Shown here: positions 42,680 through 51,972 of the stretch, piece by piece
Position numbering within the stretch: the stretch's first letter is position 1
Layout: each line of letters begins with the position of its first letter
Assembly: GCA_041665605.1 (NCBI GenBank)
Contig: JBAYIO010000005.1
Coordinates: 1-64,000, forward strand
DNA: 64,000 bases
DNA from: CAIPAT01 sp041665605
GTDB taxonomy: Bacteria > Verrucomicrobiota > Lentisphaeria > Victivallales > Victivallaceae
Direction of reading: 5' to 3'
Made by a program: the position numbers and the translations under genes
The notes under the pieces: model-generated
Databases searched by the model: none
Told to the model about the DNA's origin: nothing
Seen by the model: only the letters and a program-made list of their open reading frames with translations

Positions 42680-43804
42680 TTAAATACAAACTTCTTCCAT
42701 TTTTTTTTCTTTTGTCCAACCTGACGCAACTTTACTTTTCTGGCGGAATTGCAAAACATAGTCCAAAGCTTCCCGGAGACTAAGTGTTGCAAGCCCGCAA
42801 TAAAAATCAACCGCGCCGTAATACATGAATATTTCGTTATCAACCACGACATTGGCACAGGGGAAAATGCATTTCGGATACCGGCCGTTCAGCTCATATG
42901 ACGCCTCCGGTTCCATAATCGGCATGGGGGATCTGGCAATAACTTTTTTTGGGTCCTGCCGGTCCAGCAGCATCAGGCCGACGCGATAAACGCCATCCCT
43001 GTCCACGGCGTGGTAGAAAGTCAGCCAGCCGTCATCGGTGGAAATCGGGACGCCGGAACCGCCTACTTTTAACTTTTCCCATTCATATTCCGGCTTGATC
43101 AGCAGATGATCGTCGGGGATATCTCTGCCGTCTTTCATGTCCCACGGCATTTCTTTGGCGTCGGACGCACAACAAGTCATGGTATCGGCAAATGATATCC
43201 AGATACAACCCGGATTGTAAATCAATGGCAGAGTCCACGGGATGAACGGGGTCGGGCGGTGCAGCATGACATATTTCCCGTTGATTTTCTCCGGGAACAG
43301 CGCCACATTTGCGTCGCTCATGTGTTCACTGGTAACCGGTCCGAGCCGCTCGACCTTTTTCCAGTCCGAGGTTGCCGCCAGTCCCACCCGCCGGAAATTA
43401 TCAGTCCAGGTCGGGCTCATGTTGCCGTTCGGGCCGACACGACGTTCCCGTTCAGCATGTTTCTTCATATTGAACGAGCGTCCTGCATAAGCGATATAAT
43501 ATTTACCTTCGAATTCAGTAATTCTGGAATCTTCAACAGAACCGTGATCGAAATCATCCGGGTTGTCGGATGGGCGCAAAAACGGTTCAGGCGCGCAGTC
43601 GAAATTGATTCCGTCTGAACTATTGGCATAACCCAGTACCATATCTCCGCCACTGCCAAGCAGATCGGTAGACGCGGTGAACAGCATATGAAACTTGCTG
43701 CCGTCAAAGATTACCCCGGGATTGCGCGCTTCATCGCGTCCCCATGGCAGATTTGGATTTGGTCCAAGGATTGGATTATTTTTAAACCGTCTGATGTTTA
43801 ACAT
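42680..43804 (-). CDS. GH130-type glycosidase/mannoside phosphorylase
   Basis: A 374-residue, five-bladed beta-propeller-type protein. The N-terminus NNPILGPNPNLPWGRDEARN and NPGVIFDGSKFHMLFTAS, the middle GSVEDSRITEFEGKYYIAYA and KLKVGGSGVPISTDDGWLTF, then HAVDRDGVYRVGLMLLDRQD match GH130 beta-mannosyl phosphorylases/hydrolases. The catalytic Asp of GH130 (in GSVEDSRI) is present. It probably processes mannose-containing oligosaccharides in the cytoplasm. GGAG is 7 bases before the ATG, directly downstream of the regulator at 43869. Confidence 0.88.
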   Translation of the reverse strand: MLNIRRFKNNPILGPNPNLPWGRDEARNPGVIFDGSKFHMLFTASTDLLGSGGDMVLGYANSSDGINFDCAPEPFLRPSDNPDDFDHGSVEDSRITEFEGKYYIAYAGRSFNMKKHAERERRVGPNGNMSPTWTDNFRRVGLAATSDWKKVERLGPVTSEHMSDANVALFPEKINGKYVMLHRPTPFIPWTLPLIYNPGCIWISFADTMTCCASDAKEMPWDMKDGRDIPDDHLLIKPEYEWEKLKVGGSGVPISTDDGWLTFYHAVDRDGVYRVGLMLLDRQDPKKVIARSPMPIMEPEASYELNGRYPKCIFPCANVVVDNEIFMYYGAVDFYCGLATLSLREALDYVLQFRQKSKVASGWTKEKKMEEVCI

Positions 43805-43868
43805 TTAAATCTCCAGATTTTTTTTATTTATTTTATCCTGCAAGTTTATCCCGCAGGAATAATTAAAT

Positions 43869-44963
43869 TCATCTTGGTATGAGCCGTGGCGATATTCTAA
43901 TGATTTTCTGAGCCGGCATTGCCTGCCCGGAAAGCACTTCCACCGCTTTGCGTCCCATGCTGCCAAAATCAATTGATATTGTCGGAAAAGACAAGTTTTG
44001 TGACAATTGTGGATTCAAATTATCATAGCCGATCACATCAATGTTATTTCCCGTGGCTTGACAGTATTCTTTGGCGCCGAAAGCCAGATAATCATTAACG
44101 CATAATATCGCATCGAATTTACGTCCTGAACTTAAAGCCCGTTTCGCAAGCTCAGTTCCCATTTCAATTATACCTCTGGCATCCTTGCCGACCGGACTGC
44201 CGCCGTTAAGTATCAAATCAGGATGCATTTTAATTCCACCATCGTTCAGGGCTTGCAGAAAACCCTCAATGCGGTGATGATAGTTTTCGTCTTCAACGTC
44301 ATAACTGAACACTGCAAACTCGCGATGTTCCTTATTGATCATATATTCAGCAGCCAGATACCCGCCGGCAAAGTCATCATTGAAAATGCCGACAATATTA
44401 GCCGGAGCATCGGAAAAGTTGGCAATGTCATAGTTGATAAGCACAAAGCGAACATCAGGAAAGGCTCTTAAACTGTCGAGACTTTTATCGCGGTACACGT
44501 CTGACAGCAGAACAATTCCAGTCAGCGCCATTTCCCGGCTGGTGCGATAAAAATCAATATTTTCATCCAGTCCCCCGGTAATGAAAAAAGGCACTACCTT
44601 CAAGTCCTGTCCTTTCTCCGCAATTCCGCGGTAGATCGCCATTTCCAGTAAGTTGCTTTCCATTTCCTGCAGCGAGTGATGGCAATTGATTCCAACCATC
44701 CGTCTCTGGCCCATATTGGAAAAGACACTGTGCGCCACGAAAGTTCCTTTCTTGGGACGGCGGTAACAAACTCCGTCTTCAACTAAGGCCATCATAGCCA
44801 GATCTGCGGTGCGCAGGCTTACTCCTGTCATTTCAGCGATCTGCTTTACATTCGGAATCGGCGCATCCGGTTCAAGCTTATTGCTGGCTATATAATCCCG
44901 CAACTGCTTCTTTATTTGCAGATACACTGGCGTTCCATTTAATTTTCGTTCTTGAATTAACAT
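43869..44963 (-). CDS. GntR-HTH / LacI-like ligand-sensing transcriptional regulator
   Basis: A 364-residue regulator. N-terminal GntR winged helix: VYLQIKKQLRDYIASNKLEP, EMTGVSLRTADLAMMALVE, RRPKKGTFV. C-terminal LacI-type sensor: GVVLLSDVYRDKSLDSLRAF-like region, GGYLAAEYMINKEHREFAVF and DAILCVNDYLAFGAKEYCQA. It is first in a long minus-strand run (GH130, pseudopilin, secreted proteins, sulfatase) and probably controls that run and itself. The promoter upstream holds four phased TATAAT copies. No ribosome-binding site is visible before the ATG. Confidence 0.88.
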   Translation of the reverse strand: MLIQERKLNGTPVYLQIKKQLRDYIASNKLEPDAPIPNVKQIAEMTGVSLRTADLAMMALVEDGVCYRRPKKGTFVAHSVFSNMGQRRMVGINCHHSLQEMESNLLEMAIYRGIAEKGQDLKVVPFFITGGLDENIDFYRTSREMALTGIVLLSDVYRDKSLDSLRAFPDVRFVLINYDIANFSDAPANIVGIFNDDFAGGYLAAEYMINKEHREFAVFSYDVEDENYHHRIEGFLQALNDGGIKMHPDLILNGGSPVGKDARGIIEMGTELAKRALSSGRKFDAILCVNDYLAFGAKEYCQATGNNIDVIGYDNLNPQLSQNLSFPTISIDFGSMGRKAVEVLSGQAMPAQKIIRISPRLIPR

Positions 44964-44976
44964 AGTTCACACTCTA

Positions 44977-45026
44977 ATTATACTTGATTATACTATGATT
45001 ATATTCAGATTATACTTGGCTGTCAA
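44977..45026 (-). promoter_or_regulatory. Promoter with four phased AGTATAAT-type repeats
   Basis: On the minus strand TTGACA (45021-45026) is followed after 17 bases by TATAAT (44998-45003): a perfect sigma70 promoter. TATAAT recurs in the same orientation at four places between 44977 and 45014 with 10-11 bp centre spacing, on one face of the helix. Repeats with that phasing suggest cooperative operator half-sites for the GntR-type regulator that starts 14 bp downstream. Confidence 0.75.
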
Positions 45027-45180
45027 TACCTGTTTTAAAGAAAAATCATTTTTTTTCTTTTTTTCTTAAAAGTGCTTTGAGTGCTGGAGTGTGCGGCAGG
45101 GTTTTTATAAATAACATGTTCCGGATTGTCTGATAGTCCGGCATTGAGCCGGTTGGGATTGTGGCTGGTCAGATATCTCA

Positions 45181-45204
45181 GGCGCAGAGTTGATCCTCTG
45201 CGCC
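45181..45204. terminator. Hairpin after the URO-D-type gene
   Basis: GGCGCAGAG, 5 bases, CTCTGCGCC forms a perfect 9-10 bp stem 16 bp beyond the stop of the minus-strand URO-D-type gene. No strong T-run follows on the minus strand. Confidence 0.6.
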
Positions 45205-45219
45205 TTGCTTACTAACGCA

Positions 45220-46491
45220 TCAGGCGTATTTTGTTGTCGCCTCTTTTGAGATTTGGGTCCATTCGTAAAGCCTGTTGTCGTGGCCCATCTGCGTTTGAAG
45301 TTCGCGCAGGATGGTCTGGTAATAATGACCTTGCAGTTTTCTGGCGCCTTCATTGACGTATTGCTTCAGCGCCGAGATGTCGTGCGGACATACTGCATCG
45401 GAGGCTTTATGCCGCCACATGATGCAATGTTTCGTGCCGACCCGGGCAATCAGTTTGTCCAGGTTGGTCCAGGCGCTGCAAACCATTATCTTCAAGTTAG
45501 GTATGGCCAGTACGGGTTCCATTTTATTGGTCAGGTTTTCACAGCAGCCATAGGAGACCGCACCGAAACGGGCAAAGATTTTTTTCTGGTAATCCAGCAG
45601 AAATTCTTCAAACATGGCGGGGCTCACCTGATCCAGTTCCTGTGAATTACCGGCAATCCAGCAATCTTTCAAAGAATATTCCCCGCCGTTTACGCCGGGT
45701 CGCGGCGGGTCGCTCTGGAACATCGCCTCATCATTGTTCGGCACAATTCCGCCGGCGGATTCGACTGCGTCCAGAAAACGCATCGCGCCTGCATAAATGA
45801 CATTCATCAGCCGGTGCACCAGTTCCGGTTCAAGTATCATGTCCATCATCATCTGCTCCATCCCCCGGAGATTGGCGGCGGCGGAGCAGATTGTGGCAAT
45901 ACTGAAATAACCTTGGAACGGCACGATCCTGACCGGCATGACACCGGATAAAATTTCTTCTAACTGAGCCGCCGCCGCCGCGGTTTTCCGCGGATTATAA
46001 CGGTACTCCGGAACGCGCAGCCGGTCGAAGTCCGCCGGAGTCTGCAATGCCGACTTGTACTGCCAGGCGGAACCTTCCGTCTCCAGGCTTTCTTTGACAA
46101 TGTCCACTCCCCATACATTTTCAGGAATGACATCGAAAATCATGGTTGATTTGAAATAATCGTTGACGGGTGTGTCATCGTCAATATCCCGTTTGAACAG
46201 CAGTTTTTTGAACGTTAATTCCAGATCCCGCAGCAGGGGATCGTTGCAGCGCAGGCTGGAATCCGGAAGCAATTCTTTCCAGAGGCCGACAGGATTGCAC
46301 CATACCGGCGAATGATCCGGACGGTGCAGCCCGTTGACATCGCACCAGCGCTGCTTTATCGCGGTCATGCGCGGTTCGCGGGCAATGCTGACCACTTCCG
46401 CAGCCAGTTCCCGGACATACTTTGCTTCATCCGCGCGGCTGTTAAGTCTGGCATAATCTACCTGAAAATATTTTTGATAGCGGCTTTTCAT
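45220..46491 (-). CDS. URO-D domain protein (uroporphyrinogen decarboxylase/corrinoid methyltransferase type)
   Basis: A 423-residue TIM-barrel protein of the URO-D superfamily, with GYFSIATICSAAANLRGMEQ, MMDMILEPELVHRLMNVIYA, YCGCCENLTNKMEPVLAIPN-like middle (SYGCCENLTNKMEPVLAIPN) and MWRHKASDAVCPHDISALKQ. Many such proteins in Lentisphaerota and related phyla lie in sugar or one-carbon loci and are not haem enzymes. The Cys-rich stretch GCCEN could bind metal or cobalamin partners. GAGGT precedes the ATG. It diverges from the AraC-type gene at 46612, which may control it. Confidence 0.8.
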   Translation of the reverse strand: MKSRYQKYFQVDYARLNSRADEAKYVRELAAEVVSIAREPRMTAIKQRWCDVNGLHRPDHSPVWCNPVGLWKELLPDSSLRCNDPLLRDLELTFKKLLFKRDIDDDTPVNDYFKSTMIFDVIPENVWGVDIVKESLETEGSAWQYKSALQTPADFDRLRVPEYRYNPRKTAAAAAQLEEILSGVMPVRIVPFQGYFSIATICSAAANLRGMEQMMMDMILEPELVHRLMNVIYAGAMRFLDAVESAGGIVPNNDEAMFQSDPPRPGVNGGEYSLKDCWIAGNSQELDQVSPAMFEEFLLDYQKKIFARFGAVSYGCCENLTNKMEPVLAIPNLKIMVCSAWTNLDKLIARVGTKHCIMWRHKASDAVCPHDISALKQYVNEGARKLQGHYYQTILRELQTQMGHDNRLYEWTQISKEATTKYA

Positions 46492-46567
46492 TTTTACCTC
46501 TTTTCGTTTTTATCAATATTCCTGATTTGTTATATTTTTCGTCATGACTATATTATACGTTATAACT

Positions 46568-46582
46568 ATTGCATATTGCAAT
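46568..46582. promoter_or_regulatory. ATTGCA-TAT-TGCAAT palindrome between divergent genes
   Basis: Six-base arms with a 3-bp centre in the 120-bp divergent space between the URO-D-type gene and the AraC-type regulator. A site for that regulator or for bidirectional control is likely. Promoter-like TATAAC and TATATT lie next to it. Confidence 0.45.
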
Positions 46583-46611
46583 CATAAAAAACGTTAATAA
46601 AGTTAGCCTAA

Positions 46612-47508
46612 ATGATACAAAAAAGTTTCAGCAGCATGCGCGAAGAAGATTTTTCCGCATATTCGTCCGGGTTTACGGAATCCGGAAGAGCCATGCTGGA
46701 ACATCTGGTTTCGCATCTGGCGATAAATCCGATTTCAGCCATACATTATCTGTGTACTCCGGAATGGCGGCTGCCGCCCAGAAAACTGCAAAATTCCTAT
46801 GTGACGTTATTGACCGGCGGTCATGGTACTGTTACGATGGAAGATAAAGTTTACCGGGTCGGCCCCGGCGATCTGATACTTTTTCCTGAAGGAATCCTGC
46901 ATTCGTTTGAGCATCCGGCAGATGTAAGCATGGAAATGGTCAACGTGCATTTTCACGCGAAAGTTTATGGGCTGATGGATTTTCTCCGTCTGCAAGGATT
47001 GGAAGGCGTTTTTCATGACGCTGCCAGTTTCCCGGAATCAATTTCGCACGAGCTGGCAAGAGTTTTCGCACTGAAACCGCCATGTTACCAGGTATTCATG
47101 GTACAACTGATCAAATCATTGCTGCTGTATGTTATGTATCACTTTCAACGCGAAACGTCAACCGGAATTGCCGGCCTCAAGCAGTTGCTCAAATTGTTTC
47201 CGGCGCTGGAAATGATTGAGCAGCGGCTGGAAGACCCTGATTTAAAGCAGTCTGACCTGGCGGCAAAGCTCCGGATCAGCGGAGTTTATCTGAGAAAAAT
47301 GTTTAACGGGCTGTTCGGCGAAAGCCCGGTAAAATTCATCAATCACCGCAGAATTGAGCGGGCGTGCAAACTGCTGCGGGAAGCCGATTTGCCGGTCAAA
47401 GCTGTGGCGGAAAAATCCGGTTTCCGGGACTTGCAGTTTTTCTACCGGGTGTTTGTCCGGACCACCGGCACGACTCCGGCTCGCTACCGCAATATGTCAG
47501 ATTTTTGA
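46612..47508 (+). CDS. AraC-family transcriptional regulator with cupin sensor
   Basis: A 298-residue regulator. Residues about 45-110 form a cupin sensor (PPRKLQNSYVTLLTGGHGTV, GPGDLILFPEGILHSFEHPA). The two AraC helix-turn-helix units are at the C-terminus: LAAKLRISGVYLRKMFNGLF, then VKAVAEKSGFRDLQFFYRVF and RTTGTTPARYRN. It diverges from the URO-D-type gene and precedes the esterase-like gene at 47644, either of which may be its target. A sugar or aromatic ligand is plausible. Confidence 0.88.
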   Translation: MIQKSFSSMREEDFSAYSSGFTESGRAMLEHLVSHLAINPISAIHYLCTPEWRLPPRKLQNSYVTLLTGGHGTVTMEDKVYRVGPGDLILFPEGILHSFEHPADVSMEMVNVHFHAKVYGLMDFLRLQGLEGVFHDAASFPESISHELARVFALKPPCYQVFMVQLIKSLLLYVMYHFQRETSTGIAGLKQLLKLFPALEMIEQRLEDPDLKQSDLAAKLRISGVYLRKMFNGLFGESPVKFINHRRIERACKLLREADLPVKAVAEKSGFRDLQFFYRVFVRTTGTTPARYRNMSDF

Positions 47509-47643
47509 GGATAATTATCATTTCGGATAAATCTTTAATCGTTTAATATAATCATTTGGCATTTGCAATACTTGAGAAATATGTCGTTTATAATTAAAAT
47601 ATAAAGGATTATTTTTTTAAAACATTTCAAGGGAACAGTTATT

Positions 47644-49623
47644 ATGAATTACAGTCAGGCTTTTCAGCTACAGCAGTTGGAGGATATCGGCAGGAATTGG
47701 GGACATTATGACGTTAAAGACCAGTTTAAGCATTTCATTTATAAAATAGCCGATGCCGAATTTGTGAAAGGCAATGCGGAACGGGATACGATCCGCACAG
47801 AAAAAGAGATCAATAAGCGGCGCAAAATAATGCGGGATAAATTTATTGCCGCAATTGGCGGCCTGCCTTCAAGTGATACGCCGCTTAACGCTAGAATCAC
47901 CAGGGTGATTCAGGAAGACGGTTTCCGCATTGAGAAGATCATATTTGAATCACGTCCGGACGCTTTCGTTACCGCCAATATGTATATTCCCGACGGCATT
48001 GTCAAGCCGTGCGGGACAGTGCAATTTCTTAGCGGACATTTTGAGCAGGCCAAGCATGCTGACGAATATCAGGTTGTCTGCCGTACTTTGGTCAAGGCAG
48101 GCCTGATAGTCTTTGCGCAGGATCCGGTCGGGCAGGGGGAACGGCACAGCTATTACGAACCGTCGCTCAACTACAATACTTTCCGCTGGGGAACCGGAGA
48201 GCATGATTACGCCGGTGTCCAGTGTCTGCCCGCCGGCCAAAGCATTGCCAGATACTTTGTGCATGACTCGATGCGCGGAATTGATTATCTCCGCACCCGT
48301 CCGGAAGTTGATAAGAATAAAATCGGCGTCACCGGCAATTCCGGCGGCGGCACCCAGACTTCGCTGATGATGGTTTGCGACGAACGCATTGCCGCCGCGG
48401 CACCGGCGACTTATCTGATGAGCGCCAACGGCTGGATGCATACAGGCGGCGCCCAGGACCTGGAACAGATCTGGCCGGGAATGACTGCCGCCGGATTTGA
48501 ACATGAAGACATTCTGCTGATGATGGCTCCGCGCCCGGTGCTGGTGCTGGCGGTGACGTATGACTTTTTCCCGATTGAAGCCACCCGGCAGACAGTTGCC
48601 AGGGCCAGGAGATTCTGGGACATCTGCGGCAAAAGCGCAAATCTGGAGTTGTCCGAACAGCAGGTTGATCATCATTACACCCCGGAAATGGCGGTAAAAT
48701 CCGCTGAATTCTTCGTCCGTCATCTGCTGGGGAAGAAAGTTAAAATAGATAATTCAAAAATTAAGCCGATTCCGGCTTCACAGCTTTACGCCACCAAAAC
48801 CGGGCAGGTACGCGGCGAGCTGAAAAATGCCCGTTTTGTGCACGATGAAAACAAGGCAAGTGTTGAGCGAATTCAGCAGGCAGCAAACTCCGAACCTGAA
48901 AAAATGAGAAAAAACAAGGCACTGGCTTGGCTGAAAGCCGGTGTTTTTAACAATCGCAAACCATGTCCGCAGAATCTGCGGATATTGTATTCCGGTCACT
49001 CCAATGATCTGTGTTTCAATAACGTGTTCTGGTGGTCTCAGGAAGGAATAATAAATCAGGCGCTGGTATTCCGGGATTACCGTTTCGCTGATCAGAAACT
49101 GCCGCTGACCATCGCGGTGTGGACCGATGGCACAAATCAATTGCGTTCCCACATGAACTGGTTGCGCAATACCTGCGCCGCGGGGAGGGCGGTGATGGTG
49201 TTGAATGTAACCGGCGTCGGCGCAATGGAACCGCGTAAAATCAATCAGTATCCGACTCATGAGTGGTATGGCACTATCTGCCGTCTGGCGCATGATCTGA
49301 TATGGCTTGGAGATTCAATTGTCGCGTTCAGGGCATACGATGTAATCAGGGCGCTTGACGCCGCTCAGGAACTGCCGGATATCAATGTCAATGATATTGA
49401 GCTTTACGGGCATGGACGGCAGAGTGTATATGCGCTCATTGCCGCTGCGCTTGACCTCAGAGTGAAATCACTGCGGGAAGATGAGGCGCTGTCCGGATAC
49501 GCCGACCTGGTGTGTGCGCGTCATTATGATGATTATGACGTCAACAGCATCATTTTTCACGGCATTCTGAAATATTGCGATCTGCCGGACCTCCGGAAGT
49601 GGCTGGGCAAAAAATATCAATAA
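47644..49623 (+). CDS. Alpha/beta-hydrolase (acetyl xylan esterase-like), second half degenerate
   Basis: A 659-residue protein. The N-terminal half is a complete hydrolase of the acetyl-xylan-esterase/prolyl-oligopeptidase kind: TVQFLSGHFEQAKHADEYQV, then the nucleophile elbow GNSGGG with S233, and later DHHYTPEMAV carrying the His region. The C-terminal half has a second alpha/beta-hydrolase-like fold (SIVAFRAYDVIRALDAAQEL; ELYGHGRQSVYALIAAALDL). Its elbow is GHGRQ: the Ser position is Gly591, so it is unlikely to be catalytic. No signal peptide. It may deacetylate oligosaccharides imported by the cell. AAGGGA precedes the ATG. Confidence 0.8.
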   Translation: MNYSQAFQLQQLEDIGRNWGHYDVKDQFKHFIYKIADAEFVKGNAERDTIRTEKEINKRRKIMRDKFIAAIGGLPSSDTPLNARITRVIQEDGFRIEKIIFESRPDAFVTANMYIPDGIVKPCGTVQFLSGHFEQAKHADEYQVVCRTLVKAGLIVFAQDPVGQGERHSYYEPSLNYNTFRWGTGEHDYAGVQCLPAGQSIARYFVHDSMRGIDYLRTRPEVDKNKIGVTGNSGGGTQTSLMMVCDERIAAAAPATYLMSANGWMHTGGAQDLEQIWPGMTAAGFEHEDILLMMAPRPVLVLAVTYDFFPIEATRQTVARARRFWDICGKSANLELSEQQVDHHYTPEMAVKSAEFFVRHLLGKKVKIDNSKIKPIPASQLYATKTGQVRGELKNARFVHDENKASVERIQQAANSEPEKMRKNKALAWLKAGVFNNRKPCPQNLRILYSGHSNDLCFNNVFWWSQEGIINQALVFRDYRFADQKLPLTIAVWTDGTNQLRSHMNWLRNTCAAGRAVMVLNVTGVGAMEPRKINQYPTHEWYGTICRLAHDLIWLGDSIVAFRAYDVIRALDAAQELPDINVNDIELYGHGRQSVYALIAAALDLRVKSLREDEALSGYADLVCARHYDDYDVNSIIFHGILKYCDLPDLRKWLGKKYQ

Positions 49624-49650
49624 TAAATGTGGCTGGCGATTCCGGCAGAA

Positions 49651-50490
49651 TCAGTTTCTCATGCTGGGACTGCCCAGGGAGCGGGCGAACTCGGTCGGGG
49701 TCATTCCGGCGGTTTTCTTGAACGCTTCGCAGAAATGCGGCAGGGAACTGTAGCCCACTTTCGCTGCGATGTCGGAAATGTTGTCAGTAGATTCCCGCAA
49801 TAAATGCTGTGCTGTTTCCATTCTGATTTCCCGCAGGTGATGACGGAAATTATGTCCGGTTTCTCTTTGCATCAGGTTGCGCAGATAAGAAGCGCTGACC
49901 CCTGAGTGTTTACTGACGGATTCCGCTGTAATGTCGCGCATGTAATTATTCCTGATGAAATTCAATGCCCGTGAAATGACCGCGGTCCGGTGATTCAAAT
50001 TATTCTCTCCGGTTATTTTCACTGTGTCCTGTTCAAAACAGCTTTCGGAGAGGCGGCGCTGAAGTAATAACAGCAATTGATTTAGCATAATGACGATCAG
50101 TTCGTGACAGAAGCGGTTTTCGGTCAGGTACTCATTTTTCATCTTCAGCATGATGGTTCTTTCATCATGGTTCAGGAAGATGGCTTTGCTGGCAATGGAA
50201 CTGTCAATATTTCCATAAAAAGCAATATTCAAAAAGTCGAACGGCCTGCCGCCGACGCCGTGAAAATGGTGTTCCAGCATTGATGGTATGAGGGCGCATT
50301 CACCCGGTTTCAGCATGATTACTTCATTGCGCACGGTCAACTCCACACACCCGTAATCAACAAAGATGATTTCGCATTCATCATGGATCTGTTTCTTCAG
50401 GTTGAACCCGCGGCTTTTGGCTTTATGCAGCACATAGTTCGCATTTCTTACCGGCAGCGCATTCAGCAAATTGTCAATCTTGTCTTTCAT
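49651..50490 (-). CDS. AraC-family transcriptional regulator
   Basis: A 279-residue regulator with a cupin-like N-terminal sensor (KKQIHDECEIIFVDYGCVEL; MLKPGECALIPSMLEHHFHG) and the AraC double HTH at the C-terminus: ESVSKHSGVSASYLRNLMQR and ISDIAAKVGYSSLPHFCEAF followed by KKTAGMTPTEFARS. It reads away from the GH4 gene at 50638, the likely target of the divergent promoter region. No clear ribosome-binding site. Confidence 0.88.
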   Translation of the reverse strand: MKDKIDNLLNALPVRNANYVLHKAKSRGFNLKKQIHDECEIIFVDYGCVELTVRNEVIMLKPGECALIPSMLEHHFHGVGGRPFDFLNIAFYGNIDSSIASKAIFLNHDERTIMLKMKNEYLTENRFCHELIVIMLNQLLLLLQRRLSESCFEQDTVKITGENNLNHRTAVISRALNFIRNNYMRDITAESVSKHSGVSASYLRNLMQRETGHNFRHHLREIRMETAQHLLRESTDNISDIAAKVGYSSLPHFCEAFKKTAGMTPTEFARSLGSPSMRN

Positions 50491-50569
50491 GTTGTTACAA
50501 TATAATCATTATTGATGCATGTCAATATTTTAATAATCGTTAAGAGAAATAATTTAATCATTCAGGGAA

Positions 50570-50598
50570 TTGATGATTTGCCGGAATGACACTATAAT
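50570..50598 (+). promoter_or_regulatory. Promoter of the GH4 gene
   Basis: TTGATG (50570-50575), 17 bases, TATAAT (50593-50598). ATG follows 40 bases after the -10 box, with GGAGG in between. Confidence 0.7.
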
Positions 50599-50637
50599 TA
50601 TTACTATCCTTTAAAAACATTTACGGAGGTAACTATT

Positions 50638-51972
50638 ATGTCGAAAGGCGCAAAGATCGTAATGACCGGCGGCGGAAGCTATAATTGGATTCCGCGCATA
50701 ATGTGCGATATGATGCAGGCTCCTGAACTCAAGGGCAGCGAAGTCTATTTGCTTGATCCCAATCTTCAAGCCGCCAAGGAAGTGAAGGCCGCAGTTGAAA
50801 AAATGTCCGGAACCCTGGGGGCGGGATTTAAGTTCACCGCCGGCAGTTCCGAGGAAAAGGCGTTTGCCGGTGCTGATTTTGTGGTCATAACGATTTCCAC
50901 CGGTGATCTGGAAATGATGCGCCATGACCTGAAGATTCCGGAAAAATACGGTATTCTCCACACGGTCGGGGATTCGGTCGGACCAGGCGGCTGGTCACGC
51001 ACGCTGCGCAATGTGCCGGTGTTTGTTAAAATGGCGCAGAAAATTGAAAAACTGTCGCCCAAAGCGATTATCCTGAATTACACCAATCCGATGGCGGCTC
51101 TGACCGGCGCGATAAGCGCTTCAACCTCGCTGCGCAATGTCGGCCTGTGTCATGGCGTATTTGCCGCGTATCAACTGTTAGAGAAGATTTTTGGAGTTGA
51201 AGAGCAGGATCTCTGCTTAAAATATGGCGGCGTCAACCATTTTTTCTGGGTCACTGATTTCACGGTTAAAGGTCAGCCCGGATATCCGATGCTGGCTAAG
51301 AAACTTGCCGGCAGATCAATAGATGAATATTTTGCGAAGGCGCACAAAGATGAAGCAGGCATGGCACACCACAAGCACAAACTGCTGGACGAGTTATACC
51401 GGCAATATGGTTATCTGTCATATCCCGGTGACCGGCATACCTGTGAATTTGTGCCGGGATATATTAATAACGGCAAGTCTCCGATCAAGCGTTTCGGCCT
51501 GGTCAGAACTTCGATTGAAGAACGGTATGATGTCAGAAAAGGCGCCAGGGAACGCGCCGCCAAACTGGCGTCAGGAGAAACGGCCCCGTTTGGGCGTTCC
51601 AGAGAAACCGCCGTTGATATCATGACCGCATTTATTAACAATAAACCGTTTATTGACGTCGTGAATATGCCGAATATCGGACAGATTGACAACCTGCCGC
51701 GCGGTGCGGTTGTCGAGACGATGGGAATGGTTGATGCCCGCGGGTTCACCCCGATTGCAATCGGCTCCCTGCCGCGAGAGGTGCAGCCGACGATTGACGT
51801 GCATTGCAAAGTGCAGATGATGACACTGGAGGCGGCGATGAAGGGCGATCTGGAGATGGCGCTTCATTCGCTGATGCTTGATCCGCTGTGCGCGAATCTG
51901 CCGCCGTCCGATGTCCGCAAAATGGGGCTTGAACTGATAAAAGCCACCAAGGCATGGCTTCCGCAATTCTAA
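50638..51972 (+). CDS. GH4-type NAD- and metal-dependent glycosidase
   Basis: A 444-residue enzyme of glycoside hydrolase family 4. The Rossmann start KIVMTGGGSYNWIPRIMCDM, the metal/NAD part IILNYTNPMAALTGAIS, the CHG motif (VGLCHGVFAAYQLL, the CHS/CHG/CHE region that gives substrate preference) and GGVNHFFWVTDF are clear. GH4 enzymes use an oxidation-elimination mechanism with NAD and Mn. The CHG variant suggests an alpha-galactosidase, alpha-glucuronidase or alpha-galacturonidase rather than a CHEV alpha-glucosidase. GGAGG precedes the ATG. A MITE begins immediately after its stop codon. Confidence 0.88.
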   Translation: MSKGAKIVMTGGGSYNWIPRIMCDMMQAPELKGSEVYLLDPNLQAAKEVKAAVEKMSGTLGAGFKFTAGSSEEKAFAGADFVVITISTGDLEMMRHDLKIPEKYGILHTVGDSVGPGGWSRTLRNVPVFVKMAQKIEKLSPKAIILNYTNPMAALTGAISASTSLRNVGLCHGVFAAYQLLEKIFGVEEQDLCLKYGGVNHFFWVTDFTVKGQPGYPMLAKKLAGRSIDEYFAKAHKDEAGMAHHKHKLLDELYRQYGYLSYPGDRHTCEFVPGYINNGKSPIKRFGLVRTSIEERYDVRKGARERAAKLASGETAPFGRSRETAVDIMTAFINNKPFIDVVNMPNIGQIDNLPRGAVVETMGMVDARGFTPIAIGSLPREVQPTIDVHCKVQMMTLEAAMKGDLEMALHSLMLDPLCANLPPSDVRKMGLELIKATKAWLPQF

